Numbered from the stretch's first letter, positions 15,772 through 24,876 are shown. The stretch is 35,840 bases of DNA from JBFJKD01 sp041601945 (GCA_041601945.1 JBFIHG010000030.1:1-35840), one strand, 5' to 3'. Translations and numbers: made by a program. Notes: generated from the sequence alone by a model not told the origin.

Positions 15772-16866
15772 ATGAAAACGTACCGGGCAAAACTATATCG
15801 TTGCGCGTTGGCTATCGGCGCCAGCCTGCTGTGGGCAGCCAGCGTCGCTCAGGGGGCGACGGTGCAGAATCTGTACTCCGCCACCGTGCCGATTGCAGCG
15901 CAGTCAGAAGTGGAACGGCGCAAAGCGGTGCGTCAGGGGCTCGCGGACGTATTGGTTAAGATGTCTGGTTCGCGGGCGGTATTGAACAATGTGGCGGTGC
16001 GAGCGGCGTTGTCTCAGGCCGAAACCTACATGCTCGAATTTGGCTACGCCACTCAGGTCAGTGCAGACGGGAATCCCAGCAATGCACTGACTGCCCGTTA
16101 TGCCGCGCCTCTGGTCGATCAGTTATTACGTGAACAACAACTGCCTATCTGGCCCGCTAACCGGCCCGAGTGGGTGGTGTGGGTGGTGGTTGATCGACCG
16201 GATGGCTTACAGTTTGTCACAACCGATGGCGATGCAAATCTGTACGCCCAACTGGAGCAGACCTTCACCCGGCGCGGGATGACCTATCAGGTACCGCTTC
16301 TCGATTTGCAGGATCAGTTAACCCTCAATACGGAACAAGCGTGGAATTTTGACGCCGCCGCTCTGCACGCCGCTGCCCGGCGCTATGCAGCCGAGTACGG
16401 CTTTGTGGTCCGCTATAGTCGGACGTCATCCGGGTGGGAGGGCGGCTGGTTGTTGGCCGGTGCGGGCACTGGTGAAAGGGGAACCGTGTCAGCGCAGAGC
16501 CTCGGTGAGCTGGTAGTGGCGGCGCTTGATGCCGCAGTGGATCGCTTTGCGCCGCGCTTTGCCTATGCGGGCGGGGGCAGTCAAACCCAGGCCTCCCTGA
16601 CACTGGAAAATATTACCAGTTATCAACACTATGCCGATGCGCTGGCATTGGTAAAAACGCTGGAGATGGTTTCCAACGTGCAGGTCACGCAAGTCGAGGG
16701 CGATTTGTTGCATTTGTCGGTAAACGTGGAGGGCGATGCACAGATATTAATTGCCGCGCTGCAACGGGATGCTGCCCTGAGCCTGGTTACGCCGTCAGAA
16801 CCGGTGAATTCTGGGCAGCCGACGCCGAACAGTTATCGGTTTCGCTGGCATGGGGCTGCTCGCTAG
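15772..16866 (+). CDS. DUF2066 family exported protein
   Basis: 364 residues from ATG 15772. A signal peptide (basic MKTYRAKLYR, hydrophobic core, cleavage after AQG or AQGA at about residue 29) directs it out of the cytoplasm. The body matches DUF2066: LYSATVPIAAQSEVERRKAV followed by RQGLADVLVKMSG, then ARYAAPLVDQLLREQQLPIW and WVVWVVVDRPDG, with a C-terminal repeat-like region (LENITSYQHYADALALVKTL). The function is unknown. hda follows after only 3 bp, so the two are cotranscribed, an order I recall from Pseudomonas. Confidence 0.85.
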   Translation: MKTYRAKLYRCALAIGASLLWAASVAQGATVQNLYSATVPIAAQSEVERRKAVRQGLADVLVKMSGSRAVLNNVAVRAALSQAETYMLEFGYATQVSADGNPSNALTARYAAPLVDQLLREQQLPIWPANRPEWVVWVVVDRPDGLQFVTTDGDANLYAQLEQTFTRRGMTYQVPLLDLQDQLTLNTEQAWNFDAAALHAAARRYAAEYGFVVRYSRTSSGWEGGWLLAGAGTGERGTVSAQSLGELVVAALDAAVDRFAPRFAYAGGGSQTQASLTLENITSYQHYADALALVKTLEMVSNVQVTQVEGDLLHLSVNVEGDAQILIAALQRDAALSLVTPSEPVNSGQPTPNSYRFRWHGAAR

Positions 16867-16869
16867 CTT

Positions 16870-17571
16870 ATGACCAATCAGCTCAGCCTGCCCATTGGCC
16901 TGCCGGACGATGCGCGCTTTACAAACTTTTTGACCGCTGGCGATTCCGCGCGCGGACAAGCCGTAAATTTATTGCAGCGCACGATTGCGGGTGAACATTC
17001 GTTCCTGTATCTATGGGGAGGCGCGGGCAGTGGCTTGAGTCACTTGCTGCAAGCGGCTGGTAACCACTGCACTGATGCCGGTGGAACGGTGCAATATTTG
17101 CCACTCGATCAGTTGCTCGATTACGCGCCGGCGGACGTGCTCGCCGAGCTAGAACACCTGGATCTGGTGTGTCTCGATCAGTTGCAAAGCGTGTGTGGCA
17201 ATGCGGCCTGGGAACAGGCTCTGTTTCATTTTTACAACCTGCAACGGGCCGGAGGTGGACGACTGTTGGTGGCTGCCGATTGCGCGCCCCGTGAACTGAA
17301 GCTGAATCTGGAGGATTTACGCTCGCGGCTGGCTGCGGGGGTAGTTATACACTTGCCCGATTATACAGATGAACAAAAAGTAGCCATTTTACAATTTCGA
17401 GCGGCGCAACTGGGATTAGAGCTGGCAACTGACCCGGCGCGCTTGATTTTGCACCGTGCGGCGCGTTCCATGGGAGCGTTGATGGCGTGTCTGCAAACCC
17501 TCGACCAAGCGGCTCTCGCGCAACAACGCAAACCGACAGTACCGTTTATCAAACAGGTATTTGGTTGGTAG
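16870..17571 (+). CDS. hda: DnaA regulatory inactivator Hda
   Basis: 233 residues, the normal Hda length. Hda binds the DNA-loaded sliding clamp and stimulates ATP hydrolysis by DnaA (RIDA), limiting re-initiation. The N-terminal QLSLPI (residues 4-9) fits the clamp-binding motif of the family. The AAA+ fold follows: LYLWGGAGSGLSHLLQA is a degenerate Walker A in which the usual lysine is leucine (E. coli Hda also lacks the lysine), and LVCLDQLQSV is the Walker B position. SRLAAGVVIHLPDY and QRKPTVPFIKQVFGW match the family C-terminal half. Cytoplasmic. Downstream it converges with sppA across 33 bp. Confidence 0.94.
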   Translation: MTNQLSLPIGLPDDARFTNFLTAGDSARGQAVNLLQRTIAGEHSFLYLWGGAGSGLSHLLQAAGNHCTDAGGTVQYLPLDQLLDYAPADVLAELEHLDLVCLDQLQSVCGNAAWEQALFHFYNLQRAGGGRLLVAADCAPRELKLNLEDLRSRLAAGVVIHLPDYTDEQKVAILQFRAAQLGLELATDPARLILHRAARSMGALMACLQTLDQAALAQQRKPTVPFIKQVFGW

Positions 17572-17604
17572 CCGTTTTAACTAACGGGTGTACCCGTAGA
17601 TCGC

Positions 17605-19482
17605 TTAAATATCAGTGCATTCCGTACAGTGCAGATAAATACCCCGGGGGTCGTTAAAGTTGAACAGTGTGGATAATTGCCGGGTCAGCGCTTTTAACTG
17701 CGGCACCAGTGGTGCGGATAGCCAGTGTGTTAATTCTGCAGGCAATCCCACGCCGTGTGCGGAAAAACCGATACGCGCCGCGCCTTCGCTTAGACGCTTC
17801 AATAGCTGGTCTTTAAAGCTTAAGGGGCGATGTAAATACTCCACGCGATAATCGCTGATCTTCGCCAGTGTTGCTGCGGATCGAATGGCATCCTGTAAAT
17901 CACCCAGCTCGTCAACCAGGCCTAACTCCTGCGCCTGTGCCCCGGTCCATACACGTCCCTGGGCAATTTCGTGTACGGCTTGCGTGGTCTGGTTGCGACC
18001 ATCGGCCACCAGGCGCAAAAATTCCCGATAAATATGCTCCACACTTAACTGGATCGCGCGTTGCGCTTTGGGGCTAAGTGGACGGTCGAGCCGGTACAGG
18101 TCGGCAAGCTCGGTGGTGCCGACGCCATCACTGTGAATACCGATAGATTGCAGGGTGTTTTCAAACGTCGGAACCATGCCGAACACGCCGATGGATCCAG
18201 TCAGTGTGGTATCCGTAGCCCATATTTTATCGGCATCGGCGGCGATCCAGTAACCGCCCGATGCGGCCACCGAGCCCATGGAGACCACCACCGGAATGCC
18301 CGCCTCCCGGGTTTGCAGAATTTCCTGACGGATCAAATCCGAGGCGAACGCGCTACCGCCCGGGCTGTCAATACGCACTACCAGGGCACGTAAATCCTGA
18401 TCCTTGCGGGCTGTTCTTAGCAGTTCGCTAAGTGTGTCTCCGCCAATACTGCCCTCCGGCTGTTCGCCGTCCAGAATCATGCCCGTGGCGATCACCACAC
18501 CAACTTTATCGCTGGTAATTGGTGATTCCGCTTTCAGGCGCAGGTGGAATAGATATTCCTTCATGTTGACTTGTGCGAAATCTTCCTCGCTATTCTTGTC
18601 TTTGGGTGCCAGTTCTTGAAGGCGCGCGAGCATTTGCGGGCGGGTGCTGACCTGGTCAATCAACGTCAGTTGCAGTGCCAGTTGCGCCGCGTCGCCGCCG
18701 ACTTCGGCAAGCTTTACGTCGAGCTGGTTAACATGATTATTAACGCTGTCTGTGGGCAGATTACGTAGTTTTTCCACTTTGTCGGTATAGGCCTGCCACA
18801 GGGCACCTAGCCAGCGCGAAGTGTGTTGCCGTGAGGCGGTGGACATGTCGTTACGCATAAACGGTTCGACGGCGTCTTTGTACTCGCCCACACGGAAGAT
18901 ATGGAAATTTATTTTGAGCTTGTCCAGTGCGTCCTTGAAGTAACTGCCGTAACTGCCGTAACCGGTGAGGGCCACTTCGCCCATCGGATTGAGATGAATT
19001 TCGTCGGCAAAGCTGGCGAGGTAATATTGTTCCTGCGTGTAATTGTCGGCCACGGCAATCACTTTTTTTCCTTGCGCCCGGAAACGTTCGATGGCGCCGC
19101 CAATATCGCTCAGCTTGCTGATGCCGCCACCGAGCAGATATTCGGGTTCCAGCACCAGGCCGATAATGCGCTTGTCGGTGGCCGCGCCGTCGATAGCCTC
19201 TACAACATCTTTTACGACGGTCTCGCTGTCCTGTGTGGTGCCCTGCTCAAGTATCTGGGTGAACGGGTTGGCGTAAGTGCGCTGCTCCACCAATATGCCG
19301 CTCGGAGCAATGCGCAGCAGGGCATGTTCGGGAAGCGGGCGCACGTTATCGACAAACAGGCCGACGATCAGTCCGATAAAAAAGAGCACGATAAAAAAGC
19401 GGACGACGGCGCGTAAAAAACCAAAAATTTTGCCAATAAAGCGCCACATACGGCGCAAAAATCCGGGATTTTCCCTACTCAT
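17605..19482 (-). CDS. sppA: Signal peptide peptidase SppA, 67K type (protease IV)
   Basis: 625 residues from ATG 19482, chosen because AAGGAC lies seven bases upstream and the N-terminus MSRENPGFLRR fits; TTG 19506 would add eight residues. One transmembrane helix (about residues 27-45, VRFFIVLFFIGLIVGLF) anchors it in the inner membrane. Two tandem peptidase S49 domains follow. The catalytic dyad is present: Lys202 in RVGEYKDAVEPF and Ser408 in GSVAASGGYW, equivalent to Lys209 and Ser409 of E. coli. The enzyme degrades cleaved signal peptides in the membrane. Its start overlaps the end of the DUF2069 gene by eight bases. Confidence 0.96.
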   Translation of the reverse strand: MSRENPGFLRRMWRFIGKIFGFLRAVVRFFIVLFFIGLIVGLFVDNVRPLPEHALLRIAPSGILVEQRTYANPFTQILEQGTTQDSETVVKDVVEAIDGAATDKRIIGLVLEPEYLLGGGISKLSDIGGAIERFRAQGKKVIAVADNYTQEQYYLASFADEIHLNPMGEVALTGYGSYGSYFKDALDKLKINFHIFRVGEYKDAVEPFMRNDMSTASRQHTSRWLGALWQAYTDKVEKLRNLPTDSVNNHVNQLDVKLAEVGGDAAQLALQLTLIDQVSTRPQMLARLQELAPKDKNSEEDFAQVNMKEYLFHLRLKAESPITSDKVGVVIATGMILDGEQPEGSIGGDTLSELLRTARKDQDLRALVVRIDSPGGSAFASDLIRQEILQTREAGIPVVVSMGSVAASGGYWIAADADKIWATDTTLTGSIGVFGMVPTFENTLQSIGIHSDGVGTTELADLYRLDRPLSPKAQRAIQLSVEHIYREFLRLVADGRNQTTQAVHEIAQGRVWTGAQAQELGLVDELGDLQDAIRSAATLAKISDYRVEYLHRPLSFKDQLLKRLSEGAARIGFSAHGVGLPAELTHWLSAPLVPQLKALTRQLSTLFNFNDPRGIYLHCTECTDI

Positions 19483-19888
19483 CAGTTTGTCCTTCGCGGC
19501 TGGCAACCTCTGGGTTGGTTGTAAGCGTAGTCTTGTCTGGGGTACGGCGTTGCAACCAGCGGCTCAACAGCATCGCCGTTATAAACAGCACTGATACCGC
19601 GACCACGGCAATGACATCGTAGAAGGTGCGGTCGGGTTCAAATAGATTGGCGACGATGGCGGTAAAATAGATCAATGCGACAAAGCACAATAATATCAAG
19701 GTGCGGGGATTATCGCGCAACATTCCCGGGGCAAATAGCGCGAGTGGCGCTGCGGCGATAATAACCAGTAGCGGCGCGGTGCCGCTTTTGATGCCTCCGG
19801 CTACCAGTGCAGTCAGTAAAATACCGTAGCTCAACCAGGTCACCGTACGCGCCAGAGACAGGAGTCTATGTGTAGTCAATGTGGTCAC
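19475..19888 (-). CDS. DUF2069 family small integral membrane protein
   Basis: 137 residues with four hydrophobic helices (about 16-36, 38-55, 62-82 and 90-110). Basic residues follow the last one (SRWLQRRTPDK). Conserved DUF2069 stretches include LFAPGMLRDNPRTL and CFVALIYFTAIVANLFEPDR. Inner-membrane protein of unknown function. It lies 12 bp downstream of wrbA and overlaps the start of sppA, so it is part of an arsC-wrbA-DUF2069-sppA unit. Confidence 0.85.
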   Translation of the reverse strand: MTTLTTHRLLSLARTVTWLSYGILLTALVAGGIKSGTAPLLVIIAAAPLALFAPGMLRDNPRTLILLCFVALIYFTAIVANLFEPDRTFYDVIAVVAVSVLFITAMLLSRWLQRRTPDKTTLTTNPEVASREGQTDE

Positions 19889-19900
19889 TTACGATCCAGT

Positions 19901-20503
19901 TCATGCAATGCTCAGTTTGTTGGCTAACAGAGCGATTCGTTTACCGAGTGCTCGGCACAGGGCTTGTTCGTCGTCGCTGATCGGTTGCGTGGCATCCGCG
20001 CAAGCAACATGGGAGGCACCGTAGGGCGTGCCGCCGGTGGTGGTGCGCGACAGAGCGGATTCGCTGTAGGGGATGCCGCCGATAATCATACCGTGGTGTA
20101 ACAGTGGTAGCAGCATGCTGAGCAAAGTCGATTCCTGGCCGCCGTGCAGGCTGGCAGTGCTGGTGAATACCCCGGCCGGTTTGCCGATCAGTGCGCCGTT
20201 CATCCAGATGTCGCCAGTGCCATCGAGAAAAAACTTGAGCGGGGCTGCCATATTGCCAAAGCGAGTAGGGCTGCCCAGCAACAGCGCGCTGCAATTGGCG
20301 AGATCGTCATTGGTGCAGTACGGCGGCCCGTCTGCGGGGATTTCTGGGGAAGTTGCCTCACAGGTAGCGGATACCGGGGGTACGGTGCGCAACTTGCAAG
20401 CAATGCCCGCACTTTCTACGCCGGTCGCGACTTCCCGCGCCAGCTTTTCAGTATTTCCGTAACGGGAATAATAAAGCACCAGAACGTAGGCGGGCGTCGT
20501 CAC
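19901..20503 (-). CDS. wrbA: NAD(P)H:quinone oxidoreductase, WrbA family flavoprotein
   Basis: 200 residues. The flavodoxin-like FMN-binding loop is at the N-terminus (YYSRYGNTEKLAREVATGVE), followed by LLGSPTRFGNMAAPLKFFLD and a long C-terminal insertion with VFTSTASLHGGQESTLLSML, all characteristic of WrbA. It performs two-electron quinone reduction in the cytoplasm and so limits oxidative damage. It starts at 20503 and overlaps the stop of arsC in a 4-bp arrangement, indicating translational coupling. Confidence 0.95.
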   Translation of the reverse strand: MTTPAYVLVLYYSRYGNTEKLAREVATGVESAGIACKLRTVPPVSATCEATSPEIPADGPPYCTNDDLANCSALLLGSPTRFGNMAAPLKFFLDGTGDIWMNGALIGKPAGVFTSTASLHGGQESTLLSMLLPLLHHGMIIGGIPYSESALSRTTTGGTPYGASHVACADATQPISDDEQALCRALGKRIALLANKLSIA

Positions 20504-20844
20504 AGGATAGCCAGTACGTTATGCGGCGGGCGACCCACAATTGCCCGCTCACCATTCACCACTATGGGTCGCTCGATAAGTATTGGGTGAGCAGTCATCG
20601 CCTCGAGCAACTGGGCTTCGGTCAGAGACGAATCCCGGAGTTGTAATTCCCGGTACAGTGGATCGCCGGTGCGTATTAAGTCGCGCGCACTGCAATCCAG
20701 TTTTTTTAACAGGCCGCGCAAGGTGGTGGTGCTCATCGGGTGTTCCAGATAGAGCACCACCTGGGGTTCCAGGTTGCGCTCTTTGAGTAATGTTAGCGTC
20801 TCGCGAGATTTTGAGCAGCGCGGGTTGTGATAAATAGTAATCAT
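20500..20844 (-). CDS. arsC: ArsC/YfgD-family glutaredoxin-dependent arsenate reductase-like protein
   Basis: 114 residues with the ArsC opening MITIYHNPRCSKSRETLTLL. Cys10 corresponds to the catalytic cysteine. RPIVVNGERAIVGRPPHNVL near the C-terminus carries the conserved active-site arginine region. The family uses glutathione and glutaredoxin to reduce arsenate. Because it sits with wrbA and not with ars genes, it may be the YfgD-like paralogue whose physiological substrate is uncertain. It starts at ATG 20844 and is divergent from rbn. Confidence 0.9.
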   Translation of the reverse strand: MITIYHNPRCSKSRETLTLLKERNLEPQVVLYLEHPMSTTTLRGLLKKLDCSARDLIRTGDPLYRELQLRDSSLTEAQLLEAMTAHPILIERPIVVNGERAIVGRPPHNVLAIL

Positions 20845-20980
20845 GGTTTTGTGTACAATACGGTGATCAGCGTCGGCTCATTGTAATGGGAACTTGATGC
20901 GGGGGCCACCGCTTGCGCGGCGTTCAATTAGCCACATATTTTAATCGGCTATGAGCGTGCGCAGTAACGAGGACACAACT

Positions 20981-22249
20981 GTGGAATGGTTTACGGCCGT
21001 AAAAAAGTTTTTCGCTATGGCGGGCAGTTTCGTTGTTCATCTCGCGCACCGCTATCGGCGCGACGGTTGTAATGAAAGTGCCGCCGCGCTGACCTACATG
21101 AGTCTGTTCGCGGTGGTGCCGCTGATGACCGTGACCTACGCGATGTTTTCGTTAATTCCAGCGTTTCAGGGGCTGGGTGATCAGGTGCAGGGATTGATTT
21201 TCGAAAATCTGCTGCCCCAGAGTGGTTCCGAGGTGCAACGCCACCTGTCGCAGTTTTCGACACAGGCACGCAAGCTGAGCGCGTTTGGCGGATTTATTCT
21301 TATCGTCACGTCGTATTTGATGCTGACTAATATCGAAAAAACCTTCAACCATATTTGGGGAACGGCGGGCGGTCGCAAGGGGCTGTCGAGCTTTCTATTG
21401 TACTGGGGGATTTTGAGTTTCGGACCGCTACTGCTGGGTATTGGCCTGATGATGCACACCTATTTGCTGTCGTTCAAACTGGTGACGAACGAAGTGGAGA
21501 TTGCAGGGGTTTCCCACCAGATTCTCGAATATTTGCCGTGGTTGATGACCTGGATCGCTTTTACGCTACTGTTTATCGCGGTGCCGAACTGTAAGGTATC
21601 CGTCCGTTATGCACTGACCGGCGGCCTGGTGTCGATGCTGTTGTTTCAGTCAGCCAAAGCAGCATTTGGCGCGCTGGTGGTCGACTCGTCCTACCATACG
21701 GTGTACGGCGCGTTTACCATCGTGCCCGTGTTTCTACTGTGGACCTATCTGTGCTGGATGATTATTCTCGGTGGTGCGGAATTGGTGCGCTCCCTGGAAA
21801 CATTTAAGGCGGTGTATAAGGGCTACAACTTCCCCAATCTGGTGGCGGCGGTGCTGGTGTGTTGGGCCTGTTGGCGTGGGCAACAAAATGGTCATAGCCT
21901 GAGCGATAAAGATGTACTGCGCTGCGGCGTCGATGAACAGCACTGGTTGAAATTGCGCACCATACTCCTGACTGGCAATGTCCTCGTGACTACCGCGTCT
22001 GGGGGATATGTTTTGGCGCGGGATCCCGCGCAATTGACGCTGTGGGAGTTGGTGAACTTATTCGGGGACAATTTTGTGACAGAGCCGTCCGCGAGCGCGA
22101 AGAACGTTCTGGCCGCTTACCCCTGGTCCGCGCCACTTGCCGAGGTTATCGGCGCGGGCAACCGCGAAACGCAGCAGTTATACGATCGCTCTCTGGCAGA
22201 TCTGTTTACGACGCGTGAGGACGGTGATGGTACCAGCGCGACTGGGTAA
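20981..22249 (+). CDS. YihY/virulence factor BrkB family inner-membrane protein
   Basis: 422 residues from GTG 20981, chosen because GAGGA lies seven bases upstream. An in-frame ATG at 20951 would add 10 residues but has no good ribosome binding site. The N-terminal half has about six membrane helices and the family signature CNESAAALTYMSLFAVVPLM; WTYLCWMIILGGAELVRSLE is the last membrane region. The C-terminal 150 residues are soluble. The family was once annotated as ribonuclease BN (rbn), but that activity is not supported for YihY; the true function is unresolved. The 3' end overlaps the next gene by 23 bp. Confidence 0.88.
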   Translation: MEWFTAVKKFFAMAGSFVVHLAHRYRRDGCNESAAALTYMSLFAVVPLMTVTYAMFSLIPAFQGLGDQVQGLIFENLLPQSGSEVQRHLSQFSTQARKLSAFGGFILIVTSYLMLTNIEKTFNHIWGTAGGRKGLSSFLLYWGILSFGPLLLGIGLMMHTYLLSFKLVTNEVEIAGVSHQILEYLPWLMTWIAFTLLFIAVPNCKVSVRYALTGGLVSMLLFQSAKAAFGALVVDSSYHTVYGAFTIVPVFLLWTYLCWMIILGGAELVRSLETFKAVYKGYNFPNLVAAVLVCWACWRGQQNGHSLSDKDVLRCGVDEQHWLKLRTILLTGNVLVTTASGGYVLARDPAQLTLWELVNLFGDNFVTEPSASAKNVLAAYPWSAPLAEVIGAGNRETQQLYDRSLADLFTTREDGDGTSATG

Positions 22250-22733
22250 CAGCCGTACACCCGTTGTTTTGGCGTGGGCGGGACTGCTGTTGTGTGCACT
22301 GCTGGTATCCCTGCCCGGGTGCGGGCAGCGCGAACCGGGATATCCGCTTCTGGGGGGTGGAGACTTGCATTTTGACGCACTGCGGGGCAATCCGGTGTTT
22401 ATTAATTATTGGGCCGAATGGTGTACACCCTGTCGCGAAGAAATCCAGGAATTTAACCAGTTTAGTGCGCGGCATCCGACCGTGGCGGTACTGTCTGTGA
22501 ATTTTGACGGGGTTAGTGGTGACACATTAGCCGCGCAGGTGGCGGCACTGGGAATTGAATTTCCCACATTGCTGCGGGACCCTCGCGTGGCGTTGGGCGT
22601 AAAACCTGCCACGGCGTTGCCGGAGACCCTGGTGCTCGACCAATCTGGTGAGATTGTTACGGTCTTGCTGGGTCCCCAGACACAAACCACACTGACCGCG
22701 ACGCTGCGTGATCTGTTACAGGCGACACCGTGA
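22227..22733 (+). CDS. TlpA/ResA-like thioredoxin lipoprotein
   Basis: 168 residues from ATG 22227, preceded by GAGGAC; this start gives a proper lipoprotein signal, while earlier starts lie inside the upstream gene. The lipobox SLPGC puts the lipidated cysteine at Cys32. The thioredoxin fold follows, with the active site YWAEWCTPCREE (Cys66, Cys69) and the cis-proline loop ATALPETLVLD. It is expected to be a membrane-tethered periplasmic thiol-disulfide reductase, for example in cytochrome c or general redox maintenance. Substrates are unknown. It overlaps the upstream yihY gene by 23 bp and the downstream acyP start by 4 bp. Confidence 0.9.
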   Translation: MVPARLGNSRTPVVLAWAGLLLCALLVSLPGCGQREPGYPLLGGGDLHFDALRGNPVFINYWAEWCTPCREEIQEFNQFSARHPTVAVLSVNFDGVSGDTLAAQVAALGIEFPTLLRDPRVALGVKPATALPETLVLDQSGEIVTVLLGPQTQTTLTATLRDLLQATP

Positions 22734-22999
22734 ACCACTGTGTCGCAGGCCTGGTACGGGGTAAGGTCCAGGGCGTATTTTTTCGACGTTACGTTCAGGA
22801 TATTGCCGAAGCGGCGGGCGTACGGGGTTACGCGCGCAATCTGCCCGATGGCGATGTGGAAGTTCTTTTATGCGGGGCGGAACCTGATGTACACCAGGTG
22901 CAAAAGGCAGTGGCGTGTGGTTCGCCCTCGGCACGGGTGGCGTCGGTGACATGGCGCGCTGTTGAGGATTGCGAATGCGTGGGATTTAGTGTCGGTTGA
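22730..22999 (+). CDS. acyP: Acylphosphatase
   Basis: 89 residues, the usual size. It hydrolyses carboxyl-phosphate bonds of acyl phosphates. The catalytic arginine Arg19 is in the phosphate-binding loop GKVQGVFFRRY, and the catalytic asparagine Asn37 is in GYARNLPDG. It starts at GTG 22730, overlapping the stop of the thioredoxin gene (GTGA). Its C-terminus, ending GFSVG, is consistent with the family's usual end. Confidence 0.95.
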   Translation: MNHCVAGLVRGKVQGVFFRRYVQDIAEAAGVRGYARNLPDGDVEVLLCGAEPDVHQVQKAVACGSPSARVASVTWRAVEDCECVGFSVG

Positions 23000-23094
23000 C
23001 AGGGGCGTGTGAAGCGGCCACAAGCCATTCAATGGCGGTTGGTTATGGTATGACCCGCCAGTTAAGTGCTGATAAAACATTGGGAGTAAAGGGA

Positions 23095-24876
23095 ATGGGC
23101 GCTGAACAGACTGCCGAGTCTGGTGGCCTGATTGCGGTGGCCGATGCTGCGCATCTGCGCGAGGTCGGATTGCTGGGTGCTCGAGTGGGCGCTGTTGAGC
23201 TGGTGGTGCTGTGCTGGCAGGGGGAAATCCGGGTTTTTGAGGGCCGTTGTCCCCATCAGGGAACCCTGTTATCCGAAGGTGATATCTCCCAGGGGAAACT
23301 TATTTGTCGATCGCACCAGTGGCAATTCGACTGTTTGTCCGGGCAGGGAATAGTGCAGCCTGACGTGGGTCAGACGGAAAGTTGCCTGCGGTCAGTGGCG
23401 AGCAGCGTGGTTGGGGGGCAGGTAATGGTGGCCGTCGACGCCGTTGGGGACATTTCGCCGCAAGCGATGGGACGCACCATTGCTTCACTGCCTGGACCCC
23501 GTCGCTGGCCGTTGGTGGGAAACCTGTTGCAGATAAAGCGCAATGCATTTCATCAGACCCTCGAGGCGTGGGCAGATATTTATGGACCTTTGTATCAGTG
23601 CCGACTGGCAGGTTGGCCGATTGTGGTGGTCAGCGATGTAGCCATTGCCAATGAGCTATTGAAGGCTCGCCCGGACGATTTTCGGCGCCCCACATCCCTG
23701 GAAAAAGCGTTTGTCAGTGGCATGAGTACACAGGGTGTTTTTATGGCCGAGGGCGAGCGTTGGCGTCGACAGCGTCCGGTCATTATGCAATCGCTCGATA
23801 TACGCCACCTGCGGCAGTTTTTCCCCACGCTGGTGGCGGTGACGGAACGTCTACGCCGACGTTGGCAGGCTAACGGGACAGTCGCCGGAGGCGTCGACGT
23901 GCAGTCCGACTTAACGCGCTTTACGGTTGATGTCACTACTTCGTTGGCGTTTGGGCAGGACACCAATACGCTGGAGCGGGAGGGCGGTACGATTCACGAC
24001 CATCTCGATACCATATTTCCAATGCTGCAAAGGCGCTTACTGGCGCCCATTCGCTACTGGCAGTACTTCAAGCTGCCACGAGATCGAGCAGTGGAAAAAT
24101 CGGTGGCCATTGTGTACGACACAGTTATTGAATTTATTCGCCAGGGACGTGCACAGCTGGAGGCAAATCCAGCGTACCGGGAAAATCCGCAGAATTTGTT
24201 GCAATCCTTATTGCTGGCGGTGGAGGACGACCAATCCGGGTTTTCCGAGCAGGAAGTCGCAGATAACGTGCTGACCATGCTGCTCGCGGGGGAAGATACG
24301 ACCGCCAATTCCCTTGCCTGGGCCATGTATTTTCTGGCGAAATACCCACATGTCCAGCACACGCTGCGTCGAGAAATTGAAGACGTAGTCGGGGAACGGG
24401 TTCTCGACACCTTCGAACAAACCCGCCAGTTGCCCTACCTGGATGCGTTGATCAATGAAACCATGCGTCTTAAGCCGGTTGCTCCAATCAATATTCTGGA
24501 AGCTAATCGTCCGGTCAACATGGCTGGGCTGATTTTCCGTAAGGGCGAATCGGCGGTGGTGCTGACCCGGGCGCTGGCCACGGGCGAGGCCGATTACCCG
24601 GACGCGGCATTATTCAAGCCGGAACGTTGGCTTAAGAGCAACGGGCAGCGTGGCGTAGCCAATCCCCGTTCATTTATGCCATTCGGGTCTGGTCCGCGCC
24701 TGTGCCCGGGACGTAGTTTGGCGCTGCTGGAAATGAAAACGGTGCTGGCAATGGTAGTACAGCATTTTGACGTAACGGCGGGCGCGCCTCTCGAAGAGGT
24801 TACCGAGCGTCTGGAGTTCACCATGTATCCCCGGGGTTTACGGGTCAATTTGAGCGCGCGGGCGACCACTTTCTGA
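23095..24876 (+). CDS. Rieske [2Fe-2S]-cytochrome P450 fusion monooxygenase
   Basis: 593 residues from ATG 23095, chosen for GGGAG/AAAGGGA just upstream and because the Rieske fold begins at about residue 12; the frame is open from TTG 22996. Residues about 12-115 form a Rieske ferredoxin-type domain with Cys52-x-His54 and Cys71-x2-His74 (CPHQGTLL, CRSHQWQFD). A short linker leads to a complete P450 from about residue 131: proline-rich LPGPRRWPLVGN, I-helix AGEDTTAN (398-405), ExxR motif ETMR (455-458), and heme loop FGSGPRLCPG with Cys537. All ligands are present. The natural reading is that the Rieske cluster relays electrons to the heme from a separate reductase, giving a class I-like P450 with a built-in ferredoxin. 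The substrate is unknown. No ferredoxin reductase gene lies nearby. The last gene before a convergent hairpin. Confidence 0.93.
   Translation: MGAEQTAESGGLIAVADAAHLREVGLLGARVGAVELVVLCWQGEIRVFEGRCPHQGTLLSEGDISQGKLICRSHQWQFDCLSGQGIVQPDVGQTESCLRSVASSVVGGQVMVAVDAVGDISPQAMGRTIASLPGPRRWPLVGNLLQIKRNAFHQTLEAWADIYGPLYQCRLAGWPIVVVSDVAIANELLKARPDDFRRPTSLEKAFVSGMSTQGVFMAEGERWRRQRPVIMQSLDIRHLRQFFPTLVAVTERLRRRWQANGTVAGGVDVQSDLTRFTVDVTTSLAFGQDTNTLEREGGTIHDHLDTIFPMLQRRLLAPIRYWQYFKLPRDRAVEKSVAIVYDTVIEFIRQGRAQLEANPAYRENPQNLLQSLLLAVEDDQSGFSEQEVADNVLTMLLAGEDTTANSLAWAMYFLAKYPHVQHTLRREIEDVVGERVLDTFEQTRQLPYLDALINETMRLKPVAPINILEANRPVNMAGLIFRKGESAVVLTRALATGEADYPDAALFKPERWLKSNGQRGVANPRSFMPFGSGPRLCPGRSLALLEMKTVLAMVVQHFDVTAGAPLEEVTERLEFTMYPRGLRVNLSARATTF

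Noticed and set aside
17584..17597. ACGGGTGTACCCGT inverted repeat between hda and sppA as a terminator
   Set aside because: The stem is only five to six base pairs and no T-run follows on either strand.
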